Source: Pseudomonas brassicacearum (GTDB lineage: Bacteria; Pseudomonadota; Gammaproteobacteria; Pseudomonadales; Pseudomonadaceae). From it: a stretch of 64,000 nt of DNA. Positions 43,925-52,915 of this stretch are shown here, in pieces. The notes under the pieces were generated by a model. That model was not told the DNA's origin. It made no database searches and saw only the letters and a program-made list of their open reading frames with translations. Positions within the stretch are counted from its first letter, which is position 1; each line of letters begins with the position of its first letter. Location: contig NZ_MOBK01000006.1 in the NCBI RefSeq assembly GCF_003732265.1, positions 1,116,001 to 1,180,000 of the forward strand, given 5' to 3'. The position numbers and the translations under genes are program-made.

Positions 43925-44701
43925 TCATTTGGCGGTGGCAGCCGTTTCAATCAGGCTGGCAACAACCTTCGGATTGGATACCATCACGACGTGGGAAGCG
44001 CCTTTGACCGCCACGGTCTTTTTGGCATGCGCACGTTCGGCCATGAACGCCTGGGCTTGCGCGGGGATGTTCTTGTCCTTGTCACCGTAAACGAACCATG
44101 AAGGGATGGTTTTCCACGCCGGTTCGCTCGATTTTTCGTTCAGCGCCGCTGCGGTCACAGGGCGTTGGGTCGCAGCCATAACCTTGGCGTCGGCGTTCGA
44201 CACGTCCGCGGCGAACTGATCGTGAAACTTGTCCTGTTGGATGTAGAGGTCCTTACCACCGTCGGCTAACTCAACCGGTGGCGCCAACGTTGGGCCAAGT
44301 GTGTTACCTGGGAAGCGACCTGCCAGGTCTGCGGTGGACTCGCCTGCATCGGGTGCAATAGCAGCGACGTAAACCAGGGCTTTGACGTTGGCATTTCCAT
44401 AGGCCGCTTCGCTGATGACCGGCCCGCCATAAGAGTGCCCGACCAATACAACTGGCGTCTTGATGCTCGCCAACACATCAGCTACCGACTGTGCGTCGCC
44501 CTTGAGCGAGCGAAGTGGGTTGGAGGCCGCGATCACTGGATAGCCGTCCTTTTCCAGAATCTTGACCACGCCATTCCAACTGCTGGAGTCGGCGAAGGCA
44601 CCGTGCACTAACACCACGGTCGGTTTGACCGGAGCAGCGAGCGCAGCGGTCGCACTGACCATTGCCGCCGCGAGGGTCAGACCTGCGAATAACTTGTTCA
44701 T
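43925..44701 (-). CDS. Exported alpha/beta hydrolase
   Basis: A 258-residue hydrolase with a Sec signal peptide (about 1-22, cut near ALA-AP). The oxyanion loop VLVHGAFADSSSW is near residue 31, the nucleophile elbow GHSYGG (Ser) near 88, and the C-terminal catalytic His in KGASHVVMVSNP. It resembles the EstC/salicylate-esterase-like group of short-chain hydrolases; substrate unknown. A conserved 32-base element lies 130 bases upstream, and a truncated second copy of this gene exists at 63627-63782. Confidence 0.88.
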   Translation of the reverse strand: MNKLFAGLTLAAAMVSATAALAAPVKPTVVLVHGAFADSSSWNGVVKILEKDGYPVIAASNPLRSLKGDAQSVADVLASIKTPVVLVGHSYGGPVISEAAYGNANVKALVYVAAIAPDAGESTADLAGRFPGNTLGPTLAPPVELADGGKDLYIQQDKFHDQFAADVSNADAKVMAATQRPVTAAALNEKSSEPAWKTIPSWFVYGDKDKNIPAQAQAFMAERAHAKKTVAVKGASHVVMVSNPKVVASLIETAATAK

Positions 44702-45057
44702 CGAGTGTTCCTGTATGTGAAGAGAATTGTCGCAGTGAGGTCAATTTGAAATGAGTGCAGGGGCACGCCTCTGCTACTGGCTGCAAATCGATCAACTGCG
44801 TGGGTCATGGTCTGCTTGAGGCAAGCATGTGAGAACGACCAGAAAGAACAATCTACTGTTTCACTTTGTGGAATGGTTGCGGGGTTCACCGAAGCCTGCG
44901 AGTGGCGGCAGGGCAGACAGACAGAAAACTTGAGGGGGAGGGGCGGCGACTTCATCCAGTCAGGTATCCATCACAAAACGCCCGCGTCGAGGGCGATAGT
45001 CCGTGTGATGGAGAAGTCCCGCTTGAATGGCTCAGTACGCAGCGTGGTTGTGGGGAC
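44702..45057. other. Hydrolase upstream region and end of porin unit
   Basis: 356 bases between the alpha/beta hydrolase start and the porin stop. The conserved 32-nt element at 44831-44862 is the only recognisable signal. The open frame at 44807-45070 has no ribosome-binding site or family feature. Confidence 0.45.
44831..44862 (-). promoter_or_regulatory. Conserved 32-nt element, copy 1
   Basis: Read on the - strand toward the hydrolase gene, this element starts GAAACAGT and ends CGTTCTC. It matches the element at 63801-63832 at 27 of 32 positions and has the same orientation relative to the downstream gene. It is likely a shared promoter or operator; the DNA-binding partner is unknown, LysR-type being the best guess. 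Confidence 0.6.
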
Positions 45058-46395
45058 CTACAACAAATAGCTGTAGTTGAAGATCAGGCGTGTCTGGTCC
45101 TGGTCTGGTAGCGCAGAGTTGTCACCGCGATAAGTTCCATGGCGCAGGGTCGTCCCAAAGCCTTTCAATGGCCCGATTGGAATGACGTAGTCAATCCGTA
45201 AATCACGTTCCCATTCCGCGTGATCGCTTCCACCTCGAATGTCTTTGATGTTGTCGCCGCTCAGGTATGAGAACGAGGCTTTCAACCCTGCCATACCGAG
45301 CTTCGTGAAATCGTAGGAATACTGACCGAAATTGGTCTGTTCGCCAGCCCTGGAAAAGTTGCCCACCATCGCGTCAGTGAACAGATAAAAAGCTGTGCCT
45401 CCGTTTCCCTCTGGGTTGTTATGACTGTCTACAACGTTGCCCTGGTTGAGCCATACGAAGCCCCCATCATCGTTGACGCTTTCGTGGCCTAACATCAATG
45501 CGTGACCACCCAGGCTGTAGGTGAACATGGCGCTCCAGGTTTTGTTGTCGACTTCCCCTGGGGTCTTGGCAAAACCCCCGTTATTGTTGAAACGGTATCC
45601 GGCGTCGCCATTTTTTCCGTCGGAACTGCTATCGAAGTACCGCAAATCTGATTTGAAGGACTGTTCGTCACCTAGCGGCAGGACATGAACCAGGCCAAGG
45701 AAATTCTGTTTGTAGTAGTTTTCGAGTTTGGCGAAGTAGTACTGAAACGTCAGGTCCTTGGTCGCTTTCCAGTCACCGCCAGCGAAGCGAAAATCGTTCG
45801 ATTCTTGTGTGCCACCTGCAACGGACAATCCCGTGGGGTTACTGGTAGCCCGCCCTGAGGATTGGTCGAGCTTACCGGCTGTAAGTGTGAGGCCATCGAT
45901 TTCCTTGGAGGTGAGGATGCCGCCTCCAAAATTTTGTATGACGAGCCGTGAATCTGTGGCAACAAGAATCGGCAGGTTAGGCGTGAAAACATTGCCGACG
46001 GCTAACTCTGTTTTTGAGAGACGTGTTTTGATATTCGCGCCTGCTCTGCCCCATGAGTGAACGGCGGAGCCGTCAGAGTCACTTGGGAAGAACGTGTTAG
46101 CGTCGGGGTGATGGCCTTTGCCGCCGTCCAGATGGATGGCAACCAACGAAGATATGTCGAGGCCAAACCCTACCGTGCCTTGAGTAAACCCCGATACGAA
46201 ACCGAACTTAAGCGCTGTTGCTGTTTCGCGCTGGTCGGCCCCGCCCTCGTGATTATCGTTTGAGTAATACATTGTGCGAGAACTGATGGTCGCTTGACTG
46301 TCTTCAAGGAAACCATGCGTTGTGGAGTCTGCGGCATGGGTACCGATTGAGAAACCAGCGAGAATCATCGCAACTGGCAAGGTATTTCTTTCCAT
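45058..46395 (-). CDS. OprD-family outer-membrane porin
   Basis: A 445-residue channel with a signal peptide (about 1-22, cut near THA-AD). The start FLEDSQATISSRTMYYSND is the OprD-family plug/first-strand pattern, the body alternates short beta strands, and it ends NYSYLL with a terminal hydrophobic residue as outer-membrane proteins do. OprD-family porins take up amino acids, aromatic acids and other small anions. The ATG at 46395 has CAGGAGC upstream. Substrate unknown. Confidence 0.9.
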   Translation of the reverse strand: MERNTLPVAMILAGFSIGTHAADSTTHGFLEDSQATISSRTMYYSNDNHEGGADQRETATALKFGFVSGFTQGTVGFGLDISSLVAIHLDGGKGHHPDANTFFPSDSDGSAVHSWGRAGANIKTRLSKTELAVGNVFTPNLPILVATDSRLVIQNFGGGILTSKEIDGLTLTAGKLDQSSGRATSNPTGLSVAGGTQESNDFRFAGGDWKATKDLTFQYYFAKLENYYKQNFLGLVHVLPLGDEQSFKSDLRYFDSSSDGKNGDAGYRFNNNGGFAKTPGEVDNKTWSAMFTYSLGGHALMLGHESVNDDGGFVWLNQGNVVDSHNNPEGNGGTAFYLFTDAMVGNFSRAGEQTNFGQYSYDFTKLGMAGLKASFSYLSGDNIKDIRGGSDHAEWERDLRIDYVIPIGPLKGFGTTLRHGTYRGDNSALPDQDQTRLIFNYSYLL

Positions 46396-46585
46396 AAAAG
46401 CTCCTGAGTTGTCGGCGCTGATTGAAAACTGACTCACCTTGCCATTTGAAAAATGAAGCTGTTCTTATCTGGTTTTTAGTCGATCCGGATAGCTTAGCAG
46501 CAGTCCCGCTAGAGGGGGGGTAAGGTCCACCCTTGGCAAAATAGCCACAAGCGCTTCGGCGAGGGTGGACGACTCGACTGACGAG

Positions 46586-47368
46586 TCATGTCAAAAAATC
46601 CATACCAACCACTACCAGCATCAGCGCGAAAAGCAGCTTCAGGATTCTGGGTGACAGCTTGTGAGCGAGCTTCGCACCGACGGGTGCGAAAAACATGCTG
46701 GTAAGGGCGATGCCAATCACTGCCGGCAGGTAAATAAAACCGAGGCTGTGTTCTGGCAACACTGGATCGTGCCATCCAAGAATCATGAAGCTGATCGTGC
46801 CCACTACTGCTGTTGGGAAGCCGCAAGCGGATGATGTTGCCACGGCCTGCTGCATGGTCAGGCTGCGCCAGGTCAGGAACGGCACAGTCATGGAGCCTCC
46901 ACCGATTCCAAAAATAGCCGATGCCCAGCCGATAACAATCCCCGCCATGGCCAGCGCAGGTTTGCCTGGCAAGCCACGGCTGACTTTGGGTTTGAAGTCC
47001 AACGCCATTTTGATCGCGACTGCTATTGCGAACACACCAATGATTTTCTGCAAATCCGGGCCGGCGATGAAGCTTGCAGTCACTGAGCCCAAACCGGCGC
47101 CGATAAGAATTCCGACTGTCATCCAGGCGAACACCTTCCAGTTCACCGCGCCGGCGCGATGATGGGTGCGTACGGACAGGATCGTTGTAAATATGATGGT
47201 TGCAAGTGAAGTGCCCACCGCCAGATGAGTCAGTACCGAACTGTCAAAGCCCTGGAGGGTGAAGCTGAACACGAGCACTGGGACGATGATGAGGCCGCCG
47301 CCGACCCCAAACAAACCAGCCAATACTCCGGCACATGCGCCGAGAGCCAGATAGAGCAGAAATTCCAC
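46586..47368 (-). CDS. TauE/SafE-family membrane permease
   Basis: A 260-residue protein with about eight membrane segments and glycine motifs GLFGVGGGLIIVPVL (about 18) and IFGIGGGSMTVPFL (about 150), characteristic of the sulfite/organic-anion exporter TauE/SafE family. The start is GTG at 47368, after CCGGAGAT, rather than the ATG at 47425. It may export a sulfur compound or organic acid; it lies on the same strand as the porin with a 190-base gap. Confidence 0.88.
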   Translation of the reverse strand: MEFLLYLALGACAGVLAGLFGVGGGLIIVPVLVFSFTLQGFDSSVLTHLAVGTSLATIIFTTILSVRTHHRAGAVNWKVFAWMTVGILIGAGLGSVTASFIAGPDLQKIIGVFAIAVAIKMALDFKPKVSRGLPGKPALAMAGIVIGWASAIFGIGGGSMTVPFLTWRSLTMQQAVATSSACGFPTAVVGTISFMILGWHDPVLPEHSLGFIYLPAVIGIALTSMFFAPVGAKLAHKLSPRILKLLFALMLVVVGMDFLT

Positions 47369-47605
47369 GGTAATCTCCGGAGACCATGGCCTGTTGCTGA
47401 CGCGGCGATTGCGCGAATTCAACATGCGATGTCAGGTAGGGAAGCGTATTCGACTCGGTGTCCGTGTCGACGGGTCATCTTCCGCTGCTGTCAAAAACTT
47501 CGGAATTACCAGCTTGTACAATCCAGCGTTTCATCTGATGCAATGGTCAGGCTAGTAGGTCGAACTGAGTGTGCTTTTCTCCGGCAGATGAAAATATCGA
47601 AGAAA

Positions 47606-48511
47606 CTAGATTCCGCGTCGCACTCTCCCGGGCGCTTCTCCATAAATCTCTTTGAATTTCTTGCTGAATGCCGCCTGAGATTGATACCCGACCTGGGCCG
47701 CAATATCACTCAATCCCAAGTGTGAGTGACTCAAGAGGCTGAAGGCCAACTCCATTCGGACCTGCGTCAATAACACCCACGGCGATACGCCAGCTACCCG
47801 AACGAATGCCCGCATAAAGGTCGCGCGCGACATGCTCGCGGTTTCGGCCAAGCCTTCAATTGTCCACTCGTGAGCCGGGTCAGCCAACATCGCCTGCCAA
47901 GCGCGGCCTAAGCGTTTATCGCTGAGCAAGGCCAGCGTACCGCTATCGTGTCCATGGCTGGCCAAGTGTGCGCGAAGGATCAACGTGAACAACGCCTGAG
48001 AAAAAGCATCGAGCAAAAATCGTGCACCGACCTGGTCGCCATCTGCTTCACCACGCAACAGTTCGACTAGCGCCGCTAAGGGTCCGTTGGCGGGTAGGGC
48101 ACCGCTAGGGATCACCAGATATTCAGGGAGGGCTGCAAACAACAGTGAAGCCCGGTTGTAGTGAAAACCACCACAAAGCATATCCAGATCCTTGCTGACG
48201 CCACCGATGCGGTATATCGGTAATACCCCGCCAGAGACGAGTTTCGGCGCGACGGGCTCAACCGTTTTTCCAGGGCTATGCATGACATGCGGCGCTCCAC
48301 GTGGCAGCAGCAATATGTCTCCGGCTCGCATTGGCAGGCGCTGACCCTGCGGAAACTCCACCCGGCATTCACCTTCCAGCACAATGTGATAAGGCGCCTT
48401 TCCCAGGACCTCCTGCTCGTGATCACGAGCCCAGTCCCCCTGAAACTGACATCGCAGATCGAGACTCCCTCGAACGTTAGCCAAGCTTATGAGTTTATCG
48501 ATTGAATTCAT
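47606..48511 (-). CDS. AraC-family transcriptional regulator
   Basis: A 301-residue regulator with an N-terminal cupin sensor (about 10-190, AraC_binding_6-like: GECRVEFPQG, GDILLLPRGAPHVMHS) and a C-terminal two-helix-turn-helix AraC domain (about 205-300, with FMRAFVRVAGVSPW and AAQVGYQSQAAFSKKF). The start ATG at 48511 is preferred over an upstream frame that crosses the divergent promoter. It probably controls the divergent gene through the direct repeats at 48529-48581. Confidence 0.92.
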   Translation of the reverse strand: MNSIDKLISLANVRGSLDLRCQFQGDWARDHEQEVLGKAPYHIVLEGECRVEFPQGQRLPMRAGDILLLPRGAPHVMHSPGKTVEPVAPKLVSGGVLPIYRIGGVSKDLDMLCGGFHYNRASLLFAALPEYLVIPSGALPANGPLAALVELLRGEADGDQVGARFLLDAFSQALFTLILRAHLASHGHDSGTLALLSDKRLGRAWQAMLADPAHEWTIEGLAETASMSRATFMRAFVRVAGVSPWVLLTQVRMELAFSLLSHSHLGLSDIAAQVGYQSQAAFSKKFKEIYGEAPGRVRRGI

Positions 48512-48528
48512 TTGAGAGCTTCGCAGAA

Positions 48529-48581
48529 AAAACTGAGCGGATTGAACAAACTCAAATCGCGCCGTAAGGGAAAACTGAGCG
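48529..48581. promoter_or_regulatory. AraC-type operator: two direct repeats
   Basis: AAAACTGAGCG occurs at 48529-48539 and again at 48571-48581, in the same orientation and 42 bases apart start to start, that is four helical turns. This is the expected geometry for two AraC-type monomers on one DNA face. It lies between the AraC gene and the divergent CMD gene. Confidence 0.72.
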
Positions 48582-48620
48582 TGTAGAAACAGTACACCAA
48601 CCTGCTCAGGAGTTAATGCA

Positions 48621-48962
48621 ATGTTCAGTAACTGGTCCGAATTGTTGCCCACCATCCAGAAAGCCTTTGGCGCACTGGGCAAGAGCAACCCTAAAATGGT
48701 CAAGGCTTACATGGCCCTCGGTGAAGCCGCTGCCGAAAATGATGTGTTGGATGTCAAAACACGCGAGCTGATCTCGATTGCTGTTGCCGTCACCACTCGA
48801 TGCGACGGTTGTATCGCCGCTCACACAAATGCAGCGATCAAGGCTGGTGCGAGTCGCGAGGAGGTCGCTGCGACGTTGGCTACGGCAATTTCGATGAACG
48901 CTGGCGCTGCATACATCTATTCGCTGCGCACGCTTGAGGCGTATGACTCGTTGAAAAACTGA
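48621..48962 (+). CDS. Carboxymuconolactone-decarboxylase/AhpD-like protein
   Basis: A 113-residue all-helical protein. The redox motif CDGCIAAH (C-X2-C with His three residues on, about residues 56-63) is that of the AhpD-like subgroup, which acts as a peroxide-defence or thiol-disulfide protein rather than a true decarboxylase. AGGAG lies eight bases upstream. It is divergent from an AraC gene and followed by a DUF417 gene. Confidence 0.92.
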   Translation: MFSNWSELLPTIQKAFGALGKSNPKMVKAYMALGEAAAENDVLDVKTRELISIAVAVTTRCDGCIAAHTNAAIKAGASREEVAATLATAISMNAGAAYIYSLRTLEAYDSLKN

Positions 48963-49138
48963 GCGGCTACATCATTCCTCTGAGGCCTCGGCACTGTGAA
49001 GTTCCGGGGCTTTTTTTATGCCTTAAAAACCTCAAGGACACCTTGAGAGGATCAAGCAATAACTTGAGCATGACGCACAAAAGTGCCGGCGGAAAACCCC
49101 CCAGACTGGCTCCACATTCAATTATTCGGAGAAGTCTC

Positions 49139-49714
49139 ATGCTCACCTCATTCACTGGCTGGCTACGGTTCATCAGTAAAGTTGACACGTTTGGCTCATC
49201 ACTCATGCGACTGGCAATCGCTGTGGTTTTCCTTTGGATTGGTTTCCTCAAATTCATCCCTTACGAGGCAGATAGCATCACGCCGTTTGTTGCCAACAGC
49301 CCGTTCATGTCGTTCTTCTATGAGCACCCGCAGGAATACAAAGCGCACCTCACCCATGAAGGTGAACTGAATGCTGACAAGCGTGCCTGGCAGACAGCCA
49401 ACAACACGTATGGCTTTTCTACTGGCCTGGGCGTTGTCGAAATCCTGATTGGATTATTGGTGCTGTCCAACCCGATCTCACGACGTACGGGTTTGCTCGG
49501 TGGTGCGATGGCCTTCGGTACGCCACTGGTGACGTTGACCTTTCTGATCACCACACCTGAAGCCTGGGTTGGTGCGCTAGGCGATGGCCAACACGGCTTT
49601 CCCTATCTGTCCGGTGCCGGTCGCCTGGTACTCAAGGACGTACTGATGCTGGCCGGCTCTCTTCCTGTGATGGCGGACTCCGCCCGACAATTACTCCGCG
49701 AACGTCGCGTTTAA
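49139..49714 (+). CDS. DUF417 (YkgB-like) membrane protein
   Basis: A 191-residue membrane protein with about four membrane segments and the FLWIGFLKFIPYEADSITPF block of the DUF417/YkgB family, which is related to DoxX. YkgB in E. coli is induced by reactive chlorine. GGAG precedes the ATG; a longer frame upstream from 49043 is not supported. It lies 176 bases after the CMD-like gene, possibly in the same regulon. Confidence 0.85.
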   Translation: MLTSFTGWLRFISKVDTFGSSLMRLAIAVVFLWIGFLKFIPYEADSITPFVANSPFMSFFYEHPQEYKAHLTHEGELNADKRAWQTANNTYGFSTGLGVVEILIGLLVLSNPISRRTGLLGGAMAFGTPLVTLTFLITTPEAWVGALGDGQHGFPYLSGAGRLVLKDVLMLAGSLPVMADSARQLLRERRV

Positions 49715-49785
49715 TTACGCATACCAGCCAACCTCGTGTTCAGAGCGTCGGCGACCGCGCTGTTGGCGGTCGCTGAAGGTTGTGA

Positions 49786-50535
49786 CTAGCGCCTTACGCC
49801 AAGATCGACCTGCGTCATGCGACTGCGAATGGTGAACACACCATCGCCGGAAAGAATCGCACTGCGCGCAAACAATCGACCACTCTTCCAGTCCGAAAGA
49901 CCCGGCTCCGGCTTATTCAACGCGTACTGCCCATCGACCCAGCGCGTGATGCCGTTGCCGACAAATGGCGCGTTGACCGCGTTGTAGAAGCGCTCATGTG
50001 CCGCGTCATCCTCACTGATCAACGACACCGTGAACTGCGGGCTGTAGCAGTTGAACAAGGCAATCGCAGGGTCCAGGTCGTCAACGATCTTCAGGCTGCT
50101 TTCCGGGGTTTCTTCCCATTCCCACTCACGACCCAGTTGATCTTCCGGCGGCGATTCGGCCAGCGCTTCGGTGCGTTAGCCTTCGGCGCGATAGACCTCG
50201 ATGGTCGCAGTTTGCCAATCCTTTGGCAGGAACGCCTCGTTGCCTTCGACGATGTGCAATTTGCAGCCTTGGCCCTGTACCTTGCCAGCCTGTTGCAACG
50301 CGCCGAGAAACAGCGACACCAGTTCGGCAGCGCGGTCGCCGTGGATTATGCAAACGTTCAGGGGGTTGCAGACCTTGCGGTCGAGGGAGTTGCGCATCAC
50401 GGCGGCGAAGTGCGTGGCATCAGCATCGGTGTGGTCGAGCGACCACGCGCCTTGGCTCGCTCGATAGCTACCGCCGCGGCCTGCTGGTCAGCCAACGGGA
50501 TCAATAACAACTCACTGCTGGTCGCTCCACCAACA
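49786..50535 (-). pseudogene. Decayed ProA-like aldehyde dehydrogenase
   Basis: On the - strand a coding frame reads MRNSLDRKVCNPLNVC (from about 50397), continues to an in-frame TAA at 50176-50178, then resumes in the same frame through EWEWEETPE, APFVGNGITRWVDGQYAL and LFARS to a stop at 49786. This is the C-terminal half of a gamma-glutamyl-phosphate-reductase-type (ProA-like) ALDH. Upstream of about 50440 the frame shifts (a stop at 50488-50490 interrupts the original frame) and no N-terminal half is found. The 5' boundary is approximate. Confidence 0.65.
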
Positions 50536-50542
50536 GGTGGTT

Positions 50543-50572
50543 CCCGAGCTGGAAGCGAGCTGCCAGCTCGGG
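50543..50572. repeat. Perfect inverted repeat next to the pseudogene
   Basis: CCCGAGCTG (50543-50551) and CAGCTCGGG (50564-50572) form a 9-bp inverted repeat. It sits between the pseudogene 5' remnant and the gor stop, and may be part of the rearrangement or a 3' hairpin for gor. Confidence 0.5.
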
Positions 50573-50661
50573 AGTGAGACTAAACGTTCGAGTGCAAGGG
50601 ACATGAAGCGGTTTCACTGCGGTGTGGTCGACCGAAAAATGTATCCGATCAACCACCCACG

Positions 50662-52023
50662 TCAGCTGCCGGCGACAGGTGTACGCAAGGTTACAAACTC
50701 TTCTGCCGAAGTGGGGTGCACACCGATGGTTTCATCGAACAAGCGCTTGGTCGCACCTGCCTTCAGAGCGATTGCCAGCCCTTGAATGATGTCCCCTGCG
50801 TCCGGACCGACCATATGCGCGCCCAATACTCGATCAGTACGTGCATCCACCACCAGCTTCATCAGCGTCTGCTCGGATGACTCCGTGAGGGTCAGTTTCA
50901 TCGGCTTGAAGCGGCTCTCGTAGACTGTCACTTTGTGGCCATTCTCCAGCGCTTGCTCCTCAGTCAGTCCAACGGTGCCAATGTTTGGCTGACTAAATAC
51001 CGCGGTAGGAATATGCCTGTAATCTACTGGGCGATATTGCTCGGGCTTGAACAGGCGGCGCGCAACTGCCATACCTTCTGCCGTAGCTACCGGGGTCAAT
51101 TGCACTCGGCCAATCACATCACCCAACGCAAGAATCGAAGGTTCACGAGTTTCATAGTTGTCGTTGACGTCTATGTAACCCTTCTCATTGAGTTCGACGC
51201 GGGTATTCTCCAGGCCCAGATTATCGAGCATTGGCCGCCGCCCGGTAGCGTAGAAAATGCTGTCGGTCTCCAGTTGACTACCGTCGTTGAGCGTAGCCAG
51301 TAGACTGCCGTCCGATTGTTTGTCGATCTGGACGATATCCGTATTGAATTTCAGTTGCAGACCGCGTTTGGTCAGTTCTTCCACCAGGTGGGTGCGAACT
51401 GATTTATCAAACCCGCGCAGGAACAGATCACCGCGATACAGAAGGCTCGTGTCGGCACCCAGGCCGTTGAAGATTCCGGCAAACTCGACCGCTATGTAAC
51501 CGCCACCGACCACCAGCACACGCTTAGGCAGTTGCGGCAGAAAGAAGGCCTCATTAGAAGTGATGGCATGCTCACGACCCGGGATATCCGGAATTTGTGG
51601 CCAGCCGCCGGTCGCAATCAAAATGCGTTCGGCACTGAAGATCTGCCCATTGACTTCGACGTGGTTCGGATCGGTCAGGCGTGCGTGGCCTTCAAGCAAC
51701 GTCACGCCACTGTTAATCAGCAGCTTGCGGTAGATGCCGTTGAGTCGCTCGATCTCGCGGTTCTTGTTGGTAATCAACTTTTCCCAGTCGAATTGTGCTT
51801 TGCCGGCAGTCCAGCCAAAGCCCTCGGCCTGTTCGAAGTCATCGGCAAAATGCGAACCGTAGACCAGCAATTTTTTCGGCACACAACCGACGTTGACGCA
51901 GGTACCACCGAGGTAGCGGCTTTCGGCAACTGCCACTTTCGCGCCAAACCCCGCGGCAAAACGTGCTGCTCGTACACCACCGGAGCCCGCACCAATTACA
52001 AACAGATCAAAGTCGTAGGTCAT
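50662..52023 (-). CDS. gor: Glutathione-disulfide reductase
   Basis: An NADPH-dependent flavoenzyme regenerating glutathione, 453 residues. The FAD motif GAGSGGVRAA is at about residues 11-20, the redox-active disulfide GGTCVNVGCVPKK near 40-52, the NADPH-binding GGGYIAVEFAG near 172 and the C-terminal catalytic His in GVHPTSAEE. It fits a neighbourhood with two glutathione transferases. A small 77-residue gene lies 46 bases upstream. Confidence 0.96.
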   Translation of the reverse strand: MTYDFDLFVIGAGSGGVRAARFAAGFGAKVAVAESRYLGGTCVNVGCVPKKLLVYGSHFADDFEQAEGFGWTAGKAQFDWEKLITNKNREIERLNGIYRKLLINSGVTLLEGHARLTDPNHVEVNGQIFSAERILIATGGWPQIPDIPGREHAITSNEAFFLPQLPKRVLVVGGGYIAVEFAGIFNGLGADTSLLYRGDLFLRGFDKSVRTHLVEELTKRGLQLKFNTDIVQIDKQSDGSLLATLNDGSQLETDSIFYATGRRPMLDNLGLENTRVELNEKGYIDVNDNYETREPSILALGDVIGRVQLTPVATAEGMAVARRLFKPEQYRPVDYRHIPTAVFSQPNIGTVGLTEEQALENGHKVTVYESRFKPMKLTLTESSEQTLMKLVVDARTDRVLGAHMVGPDAGDIIQGLAIALKAGATKRLFDETIGVHPTSAEEFVTLRTPVAGS

Positions 52024-52069
52024 TTCATTTCTCTACAAGGGGTGAACGGCTCTTGGCTGTCCAAAGTCA

Positions 52070-52303
52070 TTAATGGGTAGGGTGTCGAAGCGTCAGCGCG
52101 CGCTTCAGTGAAGTGCGCAACTTCAGGAAAAAAACACTGCCGGCAGATGGCTTAGAGCAATCTTTCAGCGCTGCAAAACCGGAATCGCGGGCAAGCGCTC
52201 CCATCAGTTGGGGGAGTAGAAAGCCGCTTTCGTGCTCACTTTGCGACATGACCGAATAGTCCGGCCATGAGCTGCTAATGCTGGAGTGATTGAAATCAAT
52301 CAT
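52070..52303 (-). CDS. Small hypothetical protein upstream of gor
   Basis: A 77-residue product starting MIDFNHSSIS, soluble, with no motif I know. GGGAG seven bases before the ATG is a strong ribosome-binding site, the main reason to include it. It lies 46 bases before gor on the same strand, so the two may be co-transcribed. Confidence 0.5.
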   Translation of the reverse strand: MIDFNHSSISSSWPDYSVMSQSEHESGFLLPQLMGALARDSGFAALKDCSKPSAGSVFFLKLRTSLKRALTLRHPTH

Positions 52304-52915
52304 GTGAAGACTCCCAAGATGAAGAACGCTGCAATGACCCGAAACGGTTAGTTGCTTCTGGTACCAGTCTCGCCATCAAGGGGTGATTAGAGAATGGGCA
52401 AGGATGTCATGACTTAATTGTGCTGGATGAAACAATGGGGTCAGAACGTCGACTGAAGCTAAGACCGCGACCCAACCAAGTCATGTCATGCGTGACTTGT
52501 CCGTAGACCGGGATCATGCACTTGGCCGTTGCCATTCGTCTGGTCGGCAAGCTTGCGCAGAAGGTCAAACGCCGTCAGCCGAGAGCCCTCGCTGAAGCGC
52601 TCGGGAGCGTACTTTTTCACTCGACTTACAGGTTGAACCAGGAAAAGGGCGGGGCGGTTACTCGTGGGAGCCTCTTGTTCACTTGTCAACGGATTGGTCT
52701 ACATTGAATGGGCTTGCAAAGGTGTACGTCATCACCAACATCGGTTACAGCAACGTCTGATTGACGACGACCTCCTCGCGGTCTACATGCCGCAGTTGAT
52801 TCCGTATGCCCACAAGCTCGTTTTTGATGTGTTGCAGACACGGCATCTCTGGCATCGCAACTCGACTTCTCAAGCCAGGGTCTCGATAACGTCCATCTAT
52901 GTTGGAGCAATCGTC
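52304..52915. other. Long intergenic region between gor unit and GST
   Basis: 612 bases without a supported gene. Open frames at 52486-52689 (-) and 52516-52707 (+) lack good ribosome-binding sites. A perfect inverted repeat CAAGTCA-N9-TGACTTG lies at 52477-52499 and could be an operator. The remainder shows nothing recognisable. Confidence 0.4.

Noticed and set aside
52664..52915. N-terminal extension of the first GST
   Set aside because: The extension has no domain and no ribosome-binding site; the GST fold starts at 52916.
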